Assembly (NCBI RefSeq): GCF_900143515.1
Contig: NZ_FSQT01000001.1
Location: 1,178,001 to 1,242,000 of the forward strand
DNA: 64,000 bases
Direction of reading: 5' to 3'
DNA from: Micromonospora cremea
GTDB taxonomy: Bacteria > Actinomycetota > Actinomycetes > Mycobacteriales > Micromonosporaceae
The position numbers and the translations under genes are program-made. The notes beneath the pieces are model-generated. The model was not told where the DNA came from. It saw nothing but the letters and a program-made list of their open reading frames with translations, and searched no databases. Numbering within the stretch: position 1 is the first letter of the stretch; every line of letters begins with the position of its first letter. Below are positions 27,006 through 37,081 of the stretch, piece by piece.

Positions 27006-27881
27006 ATGACGACAACGCAGACACACACCCTCGCCGTACCCGGCGTCGACCTGGTCTACGACGTCCGCGGCCCGCTACCCCCGTCCGGTGGGCGTCCCGC
27101 GCTGCTCATGATCGGGCAGCCGATGACGGCGGAGGGCTTCACCGCGCTGGCCGCACACTTCACCGACCGGACGGTTGTCACCTACGACCCGCGTGGCCTG
27201 GGCCGCAGCATCCGCACGGACGGCCGGTCCGACCACACGCCGCAGCAGCAGGCGGCCGACCTGCACCTGCTGATCGAGGCGCTCGACGCCGGTCCGGTCG
27301 ACGTGTTCGCCAGCAGCGGCGGTGCGGTGACCGCGCTCGAACTGGTCGCGACCCACCCCGGCGACGTCGTCACGCTGGTGGCGCACGAGCCGCCGATCAA
27401 CGCGGTGCTCCCCGACGCCACGGCCGCCGAGCGCGCCCGGGCCGGCTTCTACGAGGCGTACCAGGCGAAGGGCACCGGCGCGGGCATGGCCGCGTTCATC
27501 GCGATGACGTCCTGGCAGGGCGAGTTCACCGATGCGTACTTCGCCCAGCCCGCGCCCGACCCGGCGATGTTCGGCATGTCGACCGACGACGACGGCACCC
27601 GCGACGACCCGCTGCTGTCGCAGAGTTCGTGGGCGATCACCGACTACCGGCCCGACGCGGGCCGGCTCACCGCCGCACCGACCCGGATCGTGATCGCGGT
27701 CGGCGAGGAGTCGGCGGGGACGTACACCGCCCGTACGGCCCTGGGCACCGCGGCTCTGCTCGGCCAGGAGGCCGTGGTGTTCCCGAGCCACCACGGCGGC
27801 TTCCTCGGTGGTGAGTTCGGTTACGCGGGCAAGCCCGAGGAGTTCGCGGCGAGGCTGCGCGAGGTGCTGGACGCCGGCTGA
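27006..27881 (+). CDS. Alpha/beta hydrolase
   Basis: A 291-residue alpha/beta-hydrolase fold protein. The oxyanion region is LLMIGQPMTAEGF, the nucleophile elbow is ASSGGAV (Ser-x-Gly context with Ser-Ser-Gly-Gly rather than the common GxSxG), DVVTLVAHEPP follows, and the C-terminal His is in PSHHGGFLGGEF. Proteins with this sequence style are often annotated as alpha/beta hydrolases of unknown substrate in Micromonospora relatives. No signal peptide. It starts at ATG 27006. Confidence 0.82.
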   Translation: MTTTQTHTLAVPGVDLVYDVRGPLPPSGGRPALLMIGQPMTAEGFTALAAHFTDRTVVTYDPRGLGRSIRTDGRSDHTPQQQAADLHLLIEALDAGPVDVFASSGGAVTALELVATHPGDVVTLVAHEPPINAVLPDATAAERARAGFYEAYQAKGTGAGMAAFIAMTSWQGEFTDAYFAQPAPDPAMFGMSTDDDGTRDDPLLSQSSWAITDYRPDAGRLTAAPTRIVIAVGEESAGTYTARTALGTAALLGQEAVVFPSHHGGFLGGEFGYAGKPEEFAARLREVLDAG

Positions 27882-27896
27882 CCGTGGAGACAGGAC

Positions 27897-28337
27897 TCAG
27901 CCGAAGGAGATGAGGGCGCCGCGCTCGTCGAAGCGGGCCGTGCCCGCCCAGGCGATCTCCCAGCGGTTGCCCTCAGGGTCGGCGATGTAGGCCGAGCGCC
28001 CACCCCAGGACCGGTCGGTCGGCTCGGCCACCACCGTCGCGCCGGCCGCGACGGCCGCGGCAAAGGCCGCGTCGACCTCGGCGCGGCTGTCGACGTTGCA
28101 GGCAAGGGTGACACCGGACCAGCCGCCGGCCGAATCGGACACGCCGGGCGCCGCCTCGGCCGCCAGGTCGGGCAGCGGATAGAGCGCGAACAGGACGCCG
28201 CCCAGCAGGAAGGCCGACCAGCCGTCGTCACTGGACGGCAGCTCGGGCCAGCCCAGCGCACGGTAGAACGAGAGCAGCACGCGGATGTCGCGCGCAGCCA
28301 GGGTCACGACGGACAGTCGAGCGGGAAGTGGGCCCAT
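27897..28337 (-). CDS. VOC (glyoxalase-like) family protein
   Basis: A 146-residue vicinal-oxygen-chelate protein: SVVTLAARDIRVLLSFYRALGW at the start, then a second half with SAYIADPEGNRWEIAW, the typical metal-binding Glu segment. Only one of the two usual metal ligands is clear. Function (lyase, dioxygenase or drug-binding) is not determinable. It starts at ATG 28337 and points into the hydrolase gene with a 15-bp gap. Confidence 0.85.
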   Translation of the reverse strand: MGPLPARLSVVTLAARDIRVLLSFYRALGWPELPSSDDGWSAFLLGGVLFALYPLPDLAAEAAPGVSDSAGGWSGVTLACNVDSRAEVDAAFAAAVAAGATVVAEPTDRSWGGRSAYIADPEGNRWEIAWAGTARFDERGALISFG

Positions 28338-28411
28338 GCGGCCGATCCTGCCCGAGCCGTACGACATGCCCCTGGACAACGCGATCCGCGGCGCTGTTCA
28401 TCGGGCAGCGG

Positions 28412-29278
28412 TCAGGTCAGCTCGGCGGCCGGTGCCGGGACGGCCTTCTCCGCCCGACGACTCACCTTCTCCCAGCCGGCCCAGGTGTCCATGCGCCGGC
28501 GGGAGATGTCGAAGGCGAGGTCGTAGACCATGCTGCCCAGCAGTAGCCGCAGCGGCGGGTCGTCGCTGGCGACCAGCGTCATCAGCGCCTCGGCGGCCAG
28601 CCGTGGTTCGCTGTCGATCGACCCTTCCGCCCACTGCTTCTCCAACTCCGCGCGCAGTGGATCGTAGGCCGGGTCCGGGGTGGTCGCCCTGCTGCTGGTG
28701 TAGAGGTCCGTCCAGTAGCCACCCGGCTGGACAATGGTGACCTTGACCCCGAACCCGGCGGCCTCGGCGGCCAGCGCCTCGCTCATGCCCTCCAGCGCGA
28801 ACTTGCTGGCGCTGTAGAGGCCGGTGCTGGGGAAACCGCCGAGCGCACCGATGCTGGAGATCTGCACGATGTGCCCGCAGCCCTGGGCCCGCATCGTCCG
28901 CAGGGCGGCCTGGCTGACCCAGAGCGCGCCGAAGAAGTTGAGGTCCAGTTGAGCACGGGCCTCGGCTTCGCTGAATTCCTCGACCATGCCGGCGAAGAGC
29001 GCCCCGGCGTTGTTCACGACGATGTCGAGCCGGCCGAAGTGCTGGACCGCCTGGCCGACGGCGTCGAAGACGGCCGAGCGGTCCGTGACATCCAGGCGCA
29101 GCGTCAGCAGGCGGCCGGGGTGTCGGGCGGCGAGGTCGTCGAGCGGCGAGACATCGCGGGCGGCGCCGACGACCCGGTCACCGGCGGCGAGCGCGGCCGC
29201 GGTGAAGGCGCGGCCGAGGCCACGGCTGGCCCCGGTGATGAACCAGACCCGGGATGCGGCAGTGCCTGAGGTTTCCAT
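28412..29278 (-). CDS. Short-chain dehydrogenase/reductase
   Basis: A 288-residue classical SDR. Cofactor motif TGASRGLG at residues 15-22, NNAG, catalytic Ser in ISSIGALGG, Tyr-x-x-x-Lys in YSASKFALEG. ATG 29278 has GGAAGGA upstream. It is divergently transcribed from a TetR regulator, and its promoter contains two near-identical operators. Such pairs normally mean that the TetR protein represses the SDR until a small-molecule ligand binds. The substrate is unknown. Confidence 0.93.
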   Translation of the reverse strand: METSGTAASRVWFITGASRGLGRAFTAAALAAGDRVVGAARDVSPLDDLAARHPGRLLTLRLDVTDRSAVFDAVGQAVQHFGRLDIVVNNAGALFAGMVEEFSEAEARAQLDLNFFGALWVSQAALRTMRAQGCGHIVQISSIGALGGFPSTGLYSASKFALEGMSEALAAEAAGFGVKVTIVQPGGYWTDLYTSSRATTPDPAYDPLRAELEKQWAEGSIDSEPRLAAEALMTLVASDDPPLRLLLGSMVYDLAFDISRRRMDTWAGWEKVSRRAEKAVPAPAAELT

Positions 29279-29297
29279 AGGGTTCCTTCCGCCGTGC

Positions 29298-29317
29298 GAG
29301 ACGAACCGTCCCGTCTC
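29298..29317. promoter_or_regulatory. TetR operator copy 1
   Basis: GAGACG-AACCGTCC-CGTCTC: an inverted repeat with 6-bp arms, 20 bp before the SDR start codon. It shares 16 of 20 positions with copy 2 at 29355-29374. Confidence 0.65.
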
Positions 29318-29328
29318 GTTGCTGCCTG

Positions 29329-29356
29329 ACTCTACCCGCCTGGAGCCGCCTGTCAA
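29329..29356 (-). promoter_or_regulatory. SDR promoter
   Basis: On the minus strand, TTGACA (29356-29351), 16 bases, TAGAGT (29334-29329). The -35 is a perfect match to the vegetative consensus. Operator copy 2 covers the edge of the -35, and copy 1 lies just downstream of the expected start of transcription, so both could block the promoter. Confidence 0.6.
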
Positions 29357-29374
29357 GACGGACCGTCTCGTCTC
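29355..29374. promoter_or_regulatory. TetR operator copy 2
   Basis: AAGACGGACCGTCTCGTCTC, which contains the perfect palindrome AGACGG-A-CCGTCT. It overlaps the -35 box of the SDR gene and lies eight bases upstream of a TAGATT -10-like box (29383-29388) for the tetR gene. Together with copy 1 this explains joint control of both genes. Confidence 0.65.
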
Positions 29375-29394
29375 TTCTTTGCTAGATTGGTCGC

Positions 29395-30006
29395 GTGCCC
29401 AAGCAGGTTGCCCCCGACGCCAGCCGTCGCAGCCAGACGGCGCGGCGAGCAATCCTCGCCGCCGCCTTCGACCTCGTCGGCGAGGTGGGATACGCGAAAC
29501 TCAGCATCGAGGGCATAGCCGCCGCCGCTGGCGTCGGGAAACAGACGATCTACCGTTGGTGGCCGTCAAAGGGTGCGCTGCTGTTCGACGCCTTCCTCGC
29601 CCTCACCACCGAGGGGGAGGACGGCCAGACCGGCGCCCTGCCCGACACCGGCGACCTGGCAGCCGACCTGAAGCTGGTCCTGCGGGCCACCGTCGTCGAG
29701 CTGAACGATCCGCGCTACGACCAACCCATGCGCGCCCTGCACACCGAGATCGTCCACGATCCCGCCCTGGCCGCCGACTATGCGAAGCGGTTGGACGAGC
29801 CGATGCGGGAGCTGAAGAAGGACCGCCTGCGCGCCGCCCAACGCGCGGGCCAGCTGGCCGAGGACATCGACCTCGACGTGGCCGTCGACATGCTGTTCGG
29901 CCCGGTCCTCAACCGGTGGCTCCAGCGCACCGGGCCTCTGAATTCCGAGTACGCCGACCAGGTGGTCGACACGGCACTGCGTGGTCTCCGGCCGCGCGAG
30001 CCGTAG
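29395..30006 (+). CDS. TetR-family repressor
   Basis: A 203-residue TetR protein. Helix-turn-helix at about 20-62: AILAAAFDLVGEVGYAKLSI and IAAAAGVGKQTIYRWWPSKG. The ligand domain ends with a TetR_C-like region (VDMLFGPVLNRWLQRTGPL). GTG 29395 follows the promoter closely, with little leader. It is divergent from the SDR gene and very likely controls both through the duplicated operators in the shared intergenic region. Confidence 0.93.
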   Translation: MPKQVAPDASRRSQTARRAILAAAFDLVGEVGYAKLSIEGIAAAAGVGKQTIYRWWPSKGALLFDAFLALTTEGEDGQTGALPDTGDLAADLKLVLRATVVELNDPRYDQPMRALHTEIVHDPALAADYAKRLDEPMRELKKDRLRAAQRAGQLAEDIDLDVAVDMLFGPVLNRWLQRTGPLNSEYADQVVDTALRGLRPREP

Positions 30007-30029
30007 CCCGGCCGACGATCCAGCCGGGC
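30006..30029. terminator. Stem-loop between convergent tetR and MOSC genes
   Basis: GCCCGGC (30006-30012) pairs with GCCGGGC (30023-30029) across a 10-base loop. Located directly after the tetR stop and 27 bp from the MOSC stop, it could serve both directions. Confidence 0.5.
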
Positions 30030-30056
30030 GAGCGCCCTCCGCTGGCTAGGCGAGCG

Positions 30057-30887
30057 TCAGCCGACCGTGACCGGGTCGCCCTCCGCCACCCGGCCGGCAC
30101 GGACCACCCGGGCGTACGCGCCGATGCACGGCTCCGGACCCAGGCCGGGTAGCGGCTCGACCCGGTTCAGCCGGGCGGGTACCCGCAGCGCCCCGGTCTC
30201 CCGGGGCAGCGGGCCGTGTGCCAGCGTCGGCACCGCGCAGCGCGGCGTCGGCGCGAGTACGGCGAGCACCAGGTCCGGGCCGATCCGCAGCTCCCGGCCG
30301 ACCCAGCCGTTCTCGGCGAAGGCGTCCCCGACCGTGTCGAGCACCAGGTTGGGCCGGTAGCGCTCCACCGTCCCGGCTCCGGGTGGCAGGTCCGTGGCGA
30401 TGCGGTCGAGGGTCGCGGTGGTGACCAGGTGGATCGCAGCGAAGTCGAAGAAGGTGCCGGGCGCCGCCGACCCGAGCCGGCTCTCGTCCGCCGCGACCTC
30501 GTCCGCCGAGCCGGCGGCCAGCACCGCGTCCGGGTGGGACCGCAGCAGCGTGGCGCCGGCCGGTACGGCGTCGACCAGCGTCACCGGGCGGCCCGCCGCC
30601 GCGGAGAGCACCGCGTCGATGTCGGGATCCGAGGTCGACAGGTGCCGGCCGTCGGCCAGGGTGATCCGCACCCGGTCGGGTGTCGCGCCGGCCGCGCGAA
30701 GGGTGAGCAGGGTGCGCCAGCGGTGGGGTTGCTTCGCGCTGGCCACCCGACCGGTGGCCCGGTCCAGCAGGGCCAGCGCCCGGTCGCCCGCGATGCCGGT
30801 CTCGCCGACCTCGGCGGCAGGCAGCCGTTCTCCCAGCAACGACTTCACCGGATACCGCCGCAGCTGCACCAGCCGTCCGGAGATCAT
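30057..30887 (-). CDS. MOSC domain-containing protein
   Basis: A 276-residue protein. The N-terminal beta-barrel domain begins LVQLRRYPVKSLLGERLP, and the MOSC domain shows NLVLDTVGDAFAENGWVGRELRIG and TPRCAVPTLAHG, whose Cys is the conserved residue that binds sulfur or the molybdenum cofactor. Homologues such as mARC and YcbX reduce N-hydroxylated compounds with molybdenum cofactor. No electron-transfer domain is fused here. Confidence 0.9.
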   Translation of the reverse strand: MISGRLVQLRRYPVKSLLGERLPAAEVGETGIAGDRALALLDRATGRVASAKQPHRWRTLLTLRAAGATPDRVRITLADGRHLSTSDPDIDAVLSAAAGRPVTLVDAVPAGATLLRSHPDAVLAAGSADEVAADESRLGSAAPGTFFDFAAIHLVTTATLDRIATDLPPGAGTVERYRPNLVLDTVGDAFAENGWVGRELRIGPDLVLAVLAPTPRCAVPTLAHGPLPRETGALRVPARLNRVEPLPGLGPEPCIGAYARVVRAGRVAEGDPVTVG

Positions 30888-31040
30888 CCCGCCGCCCTAG
30901 TCCGGGGTGCGCACAGCGGCTGCGCCACCGCGAGCCGTGGCGGGGTGCGGTTCTCCACACCCTCGCCGCTGTGGCCGACCCGCGCGCCCGGGCGGTCCAC
31001 CTCATGGTCGACTCTCAGGATCACTTCGTAGCGTGGGGGC

Positions 31041-31823
31041 ATGATTCGAACGTCCCACGCCGTGCTCGCCACCGGAACCCCCGCCGCTGCGGCCGAACCG
31101 CCCCAGGACGGAATGGTCGGCTACGTCAGTGACCTGGTGGAACGACTCGGCGGGCCGGGCGCCGGCCTGGCGGTGGCGCTGGAGAACCTGTTCCCGCCGA
31201 TCCCCAGCGAGGTGATCCTGCCGCTGGCCGGGTTCGTCGCCGCGCAGGGCCGGATCAGCCTGATCGGTGCGATTTTCTGGACCACGCTGGGCTCGGTGCT
31301 GGGCGCGCTGGCGCTCTATCTGATCGGCGCGTCGCTGGGCCGGGACCGGATGCGGGCCATCGTGGCCCGGCTGCCGCTGGTGAAGCTCAGCGACGTGGAC
31401 CGGACCGAGGCGTGGTTCCTCCGACACGGCGTGAAGGCAGTCTTCTTCGGCCGGATGATTCCGATCTTCCGGAGCCTGATCTCCATCCCGGCCGGGGTGG
31501 AGCGGATGCCGGTGAGCACCTTCCTGCTCTACACCACGCTGGGCAGCCTGATCTGGAACACCACGTTCGTGCTCGCCGGCTACCTGCTCGGCGACAACTG
31601 GCACCTCGTCGAGGGGTACGTCGGGGTGCTCCAGAACGTGGTGATCGTGGCCTGTGTGGCGGCCGTCGCCTGGTTCGTCGGGTCCCGCGTGTTGCGGGCC
31701 CGCCGCGCCCCGCGGAACCCCGAGCCGGCCGGCTTCGACGGCCTCGACCAGCGCGGCGTACCCGACCCGGACGGTCGGGGCACCCTCTACCGTGGCGGCT
31801 CGTGGGCCTCGGACGAGCGCTAG
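31041..31823 (+). CDS. DedA family membrane protein
   Basis: A 260-residue DedA protein. The conserved loop ENLFPPIPSEVILPLAGF and the later GRMIPIFRSLISIPAGVERM are the two signature segments, including the membrane-embedded Glu and the Arg thought to be functional. Several membrane helices follow, and a 35-residue hydrophilic tail ends GTLYRGGSWASDER. DedA proteins help recycle the lipid carrier undecaprenyl phosphate or other lipids. The stop codon abuts a truncated histidine kinase remnant. Confidence 0.93.
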   Translation: MIRTSHAVLATGTPAAAAEPPQDGMVGYVSDLVERLGGPGAGLAVALENLFPPIPSEVILPLAGFVAAQGRISLIGAIFWTTLGSVLGALALYLIGASLGRDRMRAIVARLPLVKLSDVDRTEAWFLRHGVKAVFFGRMIPIFRSLISIPAGVERMPVSTFLLYTTLGSLIWNTTFVLAGYLLGDNWHLVEGYVGVLQNVVIVACVAAVAWFVGSRVLRARRAPRNPEPAGFDGLDQRGVPDPDGRGTLYRGGSWASDER

Positions 31824-32037
31824 GCCGACCGCCGCTACCCTGGTCACGGTCGAGATCGGGGTACGGGAGGGGTGGGTCCGGATGCGCGTGCACGACGATG
31901 GCGTGGGTGGCGCGGATCCCACCGGGCGAGGCTTGTCGGGGCTGGCCCGACGGGTCGCCGCACTGGACGGCCGTTCACGGGTGACCGGCCCGGCCGGCGG
32001 CCCGACCACGGTGGTGGCGGAGCTAATGTGCGGCTAG
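31822..32037 (+). pseudogene. Remnant of a sensor histidine kinase (C-terminal ATPase end)
   Basis: The stretch directly after the DedA stop reads, in a frame different from DedA, VTVEIGVREGWVRMRVHDD, then GVGGADPTGRGLSGLARRVAAL, and ends TVVAELMCG. This is the last third of the HATPase domain of a NarL-type sensor kinase: the G1-like DDGVGGA and the GLSGLARRVAALDG end are typical. The N-terminal sensor, the dimerisation His box and the first ATPase half are absent. The gene ends by overlapping the response regulator start by ten bases, the usual coupling. A deletion apparently removed most of the kinase up to the DedA end. Confidence 0.8.
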
Positions 32038-32672
32038 TCCTCGCCGAAGACTCGACGCTGCTCCGGGAGGGTCTGGCACGCCTGCTCGCCGAGGAGGACC
32101 ACGAGGTGGTCGCGGCGGTCGGCACCGCCGACGAACTGGTCGAGGCGGTCGAGCGGTCCCGTCCCGACGTGGTCGTCACCGACGTCCGGATGCCGCCCAC
32201 GCACACCGACGACGGGCTGCGCGCCGCCCTGGAGATCCGCCGGCGCTGGCCCACCACGGCCGTCCTGGTGCTTTCGCAGTACGTGGAGCGACGGTACGCC
32301 GGCCGGCTGCTCGCGGACCGCCCCGAGGGGGTCGGCTATCTGCTCAAGGACCGGGTGGCCCAGGTCGACGACTTCCTCGACGCACTGGACCGGGTCGCCG
32401 CCGGAGGCACCGCGCTCGACCCGGAGGTGGTCCGTCAGGTGGTGGCCGGCTCCGATCGGCCGGACCCGTTCGGTCGGCTGACCCCGCGCGAACGGGACGT
32501 GCTGCACGAGATGGCCCAGGGACACACGAACGCCGCCATCGCCGAGCGGCTGCACGTGTCGCAGAGCGCGGTGGAGAAGCACGTTAACGCCATCTTCGAC
32601 AAGCTCGACCTCGCCCACGTCGCCGGCTACAGCCGCCGGATCCTCGCCGTGCTCCGCTACCTGGGCACCTGA
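32028..32672 (+). CDS. NarL/LuxR-type response regulator, partner kinase truncated
   Basis: A 214-residue response regulator. Receiver domain: acidic pair in LAEDSTLL, phosphoacceptor Asp in DVVVTDVRMPP, Lys in YLLKDRVA. LuxR-type HTH: LTPRERDVLHEMAQGHTNAAIAERLHVS and AVEKHVNAIFDKL. GTG 32028 overlaps the kinase remnant. All functional residues are intact, so it may be phosphorylated by another kinase or act unphosphorylated. Its targets are not visible. Confidence 0.92.
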   Translation: MRLVLAEDSTLLREGLARLLAEEDHEVVAAVGTADELVEAVERSRPDVVVTDVRMPPTHTDDGLRAALEIRRRWPTTAVLVLSQYVERRYAGRLLADRPEGVGYLLKDRVAQVDDFLDALDRVAAGGTALDPEVVRQVVAGSDRPDPFGRLTPRERDVLHEMAQGHTNAAIAERLHVSQSAVEKHVNAIFDKLDLAHVAGYSRRILAVLRYLGT

Positions 32673-32839
32673 GGCGCCGACCGACCACTGCGGCGAATGA
32701 TTCTGTCGGTGCTGCCGCGGGATGGTCAGCCGTGATCCTGCGCTGGGCGCCGGAAGCCCATATTGTCGCTGGTCGCCGGGTACCGCTCGGTCCTTGCGGC
32801 GGATGCGCGCCAGGCCACCGTGCCGGGCGGTCAGTGTTG

Positions 32840-32890
32840 TGAGCGGTATACCTGTGAGTCATAGATATGCCCTCTGAGGTATACCGCTCA
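32840..32890. repeat. Dispersed palindromic element, copy 1
   Basis: TGAGCGGTATACCT (32840-32853) and AGGTATACCGCTCA (32877-32890) are perfectly complementary 14-bp arms around a 23-base centre. The centre together with the left arm contains a 22-base stretch (32847-32868, starting TATACCTGTG and ending ATAGATAT) that recurs identically at 51806-51827. The flanking arms of the two copies are also similar, so this is one element family. Confidence 0.8.
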
Positions 32891-33047
32891 TTGACTACCT
32901 CGCCCCGACTCGCCTTGCCCGGGGTTTGATCGACTCGGCTGCGCGGAACGCCCCAACCGGCCCATCCGAATCCGGAACGCTCGGCGATCTCGTGCCGGAT
33001 GTCCGGTATCGGGGTGTCTGACCTGTGACCGGCTGCATCCCTCGGGT

Positions 33048-33260
33048 GGAATCGTGGCGGGCCGGGGGTCGTTACACACCCTGACGATCGCAGCACCACC
33101 GGCCCTGAGGGTTGGGATGGCAGCCAGGCCGGCGGGTTGGAATGCCCGCGGGTGCCCGGTCGTTGCAGACTCCCTGAGCGACCGCACCAGCACCTGATCT
33201 ACCGGGTGTCGACGGATGGGCCAACCCCGGAATGACCCCGGCCCGGCGGTCGTTACACAC
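33048..33260. repeat. Three-copy repeat of about 90 bp
   Basis: GGAAT followed exactly 20 bp later by GTCGTTACACAC (or GTCGTTGCAGAC) occurs three times: GGAAT at 33048, 33139 and 33229; GTCGTT at 33068, 33159 and 33249. Periods are 91 and 90 bp. Sequence between the anchors is GC-rich and diverged. After the 12-mer, copies 1 and 2 share a CTGA-CGA-C-GCA-CC pattern. The repeat lies upstream of the secreted lysozyme-like gene. Confidence 0.75.
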
Positions 33261-33403
33261 GGTCCCGGCGCCACGAGGCCCCCGCCCGTAGGCCGCCGAA
33301 AGACTTTCCCCCTGTGTTGTCGAAAGCGCCGGACGAGGTGCTTGCACCCGCACGCCGTTCCCCTTTAGCGGTGGGTGTCTACCCCCTGAAGGAGCTCACC
33401 CTC

Positions 33404-33991
33404 ATGAACACGATCATTCGTAAGAGCATGCTGTCCGTTGCTGGTCTCGCGTTCGCCGGTGGTGTGTTCGCCGGTCCGATCGCCCACGCTGGCACCCCGA
33501 CCGTGGACGCCAAGCCGGTTGCCGTGGCGGTGCAGGCGGACAAGCCCGACATGGGCAAGCTGATCCCGCACGGCACCCAGGGTGCGCAGTCGCGCATCGA
33601 CCTGAACGACGAGCAGGTTGCGAACGTCAAGGCGATCATCGCCGCGACGAAGAAGGCCGATCTGCCTGAGCGGGCCGCGGTCATCTCGATCGCCACCAGC
33701 CTGCAGGAGTCGAAGTTGGAGAACCTGGGTCACCTCGGCGACATGAACGACCACGACTCGCTGGGCCTGTTCCAGCAGCGCCCGAGCTCGGGTTGGGGTA
33801 CGCCGGAGCAAATCACCGACCCGCAGTACTCGACGACCGCGTTCCTCAAGGGGTTGAAGCAGGTTGACGGGTGGCAGGACATGGCGTTGACCGACGCCGC
33901 GCAGACCGTGCAGGTCTCGGCCTACCCCGACGCCTACGCCCAGTGGGAGCAGCAGGCTGCCGACCTGGTCGCCCAGTACTGGAACAGCTGA
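33404..33991 (+). CDS. Secreted lysozyme/transglycosylase-like protein
   Basis: A 195-residue secreted protein. A signal peptide spans about 1-29 with hydrophobic core SVAGLAFAGGVFA and a cleavage site near AHA. The mature part contains SIATSLQESKLENLGH and DSLGLFQQRPSSGWG, which resemble the ES..., GLxQ pattern of lysozyme-like transglycosylases; the Glu in LQES would be catalytic. ATG 33404 follows GAAGGAG at ten bases. Similar exported proteins are abundant in Micromonospora, usually without assigned function. A cell-wall role is inferred. Confidence 0.6.
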   Translation: MNTIIRKSMLSVAGLAFAGGVFAGPIAHAGTPTVDAKPVAVAVQADKPDMGKLIPHGTQGAQSRIDLNDEQVANVKAIIAATKKADLPERAAVISIATSLQESKLENLGHLGDMNDHDSLGLFQQRPSSGWGTPEQITDPQYSTTAFLKGLKQVDGWQDMALTDAAQTVQVSAYPDAYAQWEQQAADLVAQYWNS

Positions 33992-34010
33992 CCCACCGCA
34001 TGACATCGAC

Positions 34011-34046
34011 CGCTGGCCGGCACCCCACCTCGGGTGCCGGCCAGCG
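34011..34046 (+). terminator. Strong stem-loop after the lysozyme-like gene
   Basis: CGCTGGCCGGCACCC (34011-34025) and GGGTGCCGGCCAGCG (34032-34046) form a perfect 15-bp stem with a 6-base loop, 20 bp after the stop. No T run follows, as is usual in this GC range. Confidence 0.75.
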
Positions 34047-34326
34047 GCATGTCCATGACTGGATCAGGGTGGGTGCGGGCCAGGGAATGGTGTGGGGCGT
34101 CGGCTGGTTGTGGACAGTGTCGGTGTGACTCAGTGTCCCCGGGCCTCACCTAATATTGCCGTCGCGGAATACCGTTTGGCTGGAGCCGCGTCGCGCCACT
34201 CGCCGAGAGGCGACCTGCACACCGACACCAACGCCGCCCCCGGCCCACGGCCGGGGGCGGCGCTGTCTGTGCCCGCTGATCGGCCGGCGGGCGATGGTCA
34301 GATGCCGGTGGCGGCACAATGCTGGG
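34047..34326. other. Intergenic stretch with a second hairpin and a -10-like box
   Basis: No gene is recognised here. A TAATAT box stands at 34151-34156 in otherwise GC-rich sequence, followed about 75 bp later by the strong hairpin at 34232-34262. The intervening segment could be a short RNA or merely a leader. CACAAT (34315-34320) seven bases before the GTG at 34327 could be the -10 box of a leaderless mRNA for the phosphatase-like gene. Confidence 0.4.
34232..34262 (+). terminator. Perfect 14-bp hairpin
   Basis: CGCCGCCCCCGGCC (34232-34245) pairs with GGCCGGGGGCGGCG (34249-34262) around a 3-base loop, with CTGTCTGT after it. It is one of the most stable hairpins in the window and acts most likely as a terminator, of an upstream transcript or of a short RNA starting near 34163. 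Confidence 0.6.
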
Positions 34327-34749
34327 GTGACTGTCGATCAGCCCTGGTCCCAGCAGTCGGGTGTGCTCGTCCTGCCCAGCGGCGCGGCGGTGCGCGGACG
34401 GCGCATCGCAGCGGAGGTCGACTCACCCGCCGACTTCGCTCTGCTGTTGGCGCCCGGCCCGGAGCCGGCCTGGGCGCACCGGCGGATCCGGTGGCCCGAC
34501 TTCTGGGTCCCCCTCGATCGGGCGGACGCGCTCGACGCCCTGCGGGCGACGCTGCGCCGGGCGCACGACGGTGAGCGGGTGGAGGTGGCCTGCCGGGGCG
34601 GGGTGGGGCGTACCGGTACGGCGTTGGCCGCGCTGGCGATCCTCGACGGCCTGCCGGCCGACCGGGCGGTGCCGTGGGTGCGGGCGGGCTACCACCCGAA
34701 GGCGGTGGAGACCCCGTGGCAGCGGCGCTGGCTGCGCCGGATCGCCTGA
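34327..34749 (+). CDS. Protein-tyrosine-phosphatase-like protein
   Basis: A 140-residue protein with a cysteine phosphatase loop: VACRGGVGRTGTAL, i.e. Cys89-x5-Arg95 followed by Thr, as in tyrosine and dual-specificity phosphatases. The upstream WPDFWVPLDRADAL would carry the general acid Asp. No ribosome binding site is obvious before GTG 34327, but a CACAAT box seven bases upstream would fit a leaderless transcript. Similar small actinomycete proteins are annotated as protein phosphatases; the substrate is unknown. Confidence 0.75.
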   Translation: MTVDQPWSQQSGVLVLPSGAAVRGRRIAAEVDSPADFALLLAPGPEPAWAHRRIRWPDFWVPLDRADALDALRATLRRAHDGERVEVACRGGVGRTGTALAALAILDGLPADRAVPWVRAGYHPKAVETPWQRRWLRRIA

Positions 34750-34786
34750 CCACCGCCGCCACACGCGCCCACCCGCAACGCCGGCT

Positions 34787-37081
<2,295 letters not shown>

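Larger units (their letters stand above)
32673..33403. other. Gene-free 0.7-kb stretch with palindrome and tandem repeats
   Basis: No reading frame in this stretch is convincing as a gene. It contains a 14-bp perfect inverted repeat (32840-32890) of a family with another copy at 51800-51848, and three copies of a repeat of about 90 bp (33048-33260). The minus-strand frame through the latter reads as recurring VCNDR peptides, which is a consequence of the DNA repeat. The last 100 bp form the leader of the secreted lysozyme-like gene, with GAAGGAG at 33388-33394. I saw no c-di-AMP riboswitch signature. Confidence 0.6.

Noticed and set aside
32584..33353. Overlapping minus-strand frames across the gene-free 0.7-kb stretch, with repeated VCNDR peptides.
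   Set aside because: The repeated peptides follow from the 90-bp DNA repeat; there is no ribosome binding site or consistent start, and frames change between copies.
33260..33403. A c-di-AMP (ydaO) riboswitch before the lysozyme-like gene, as is known for some actinomycete cell-wall hydrolases.
   Set aside because: The conserved ydaO sequence blocks were not found by eye in the leader.
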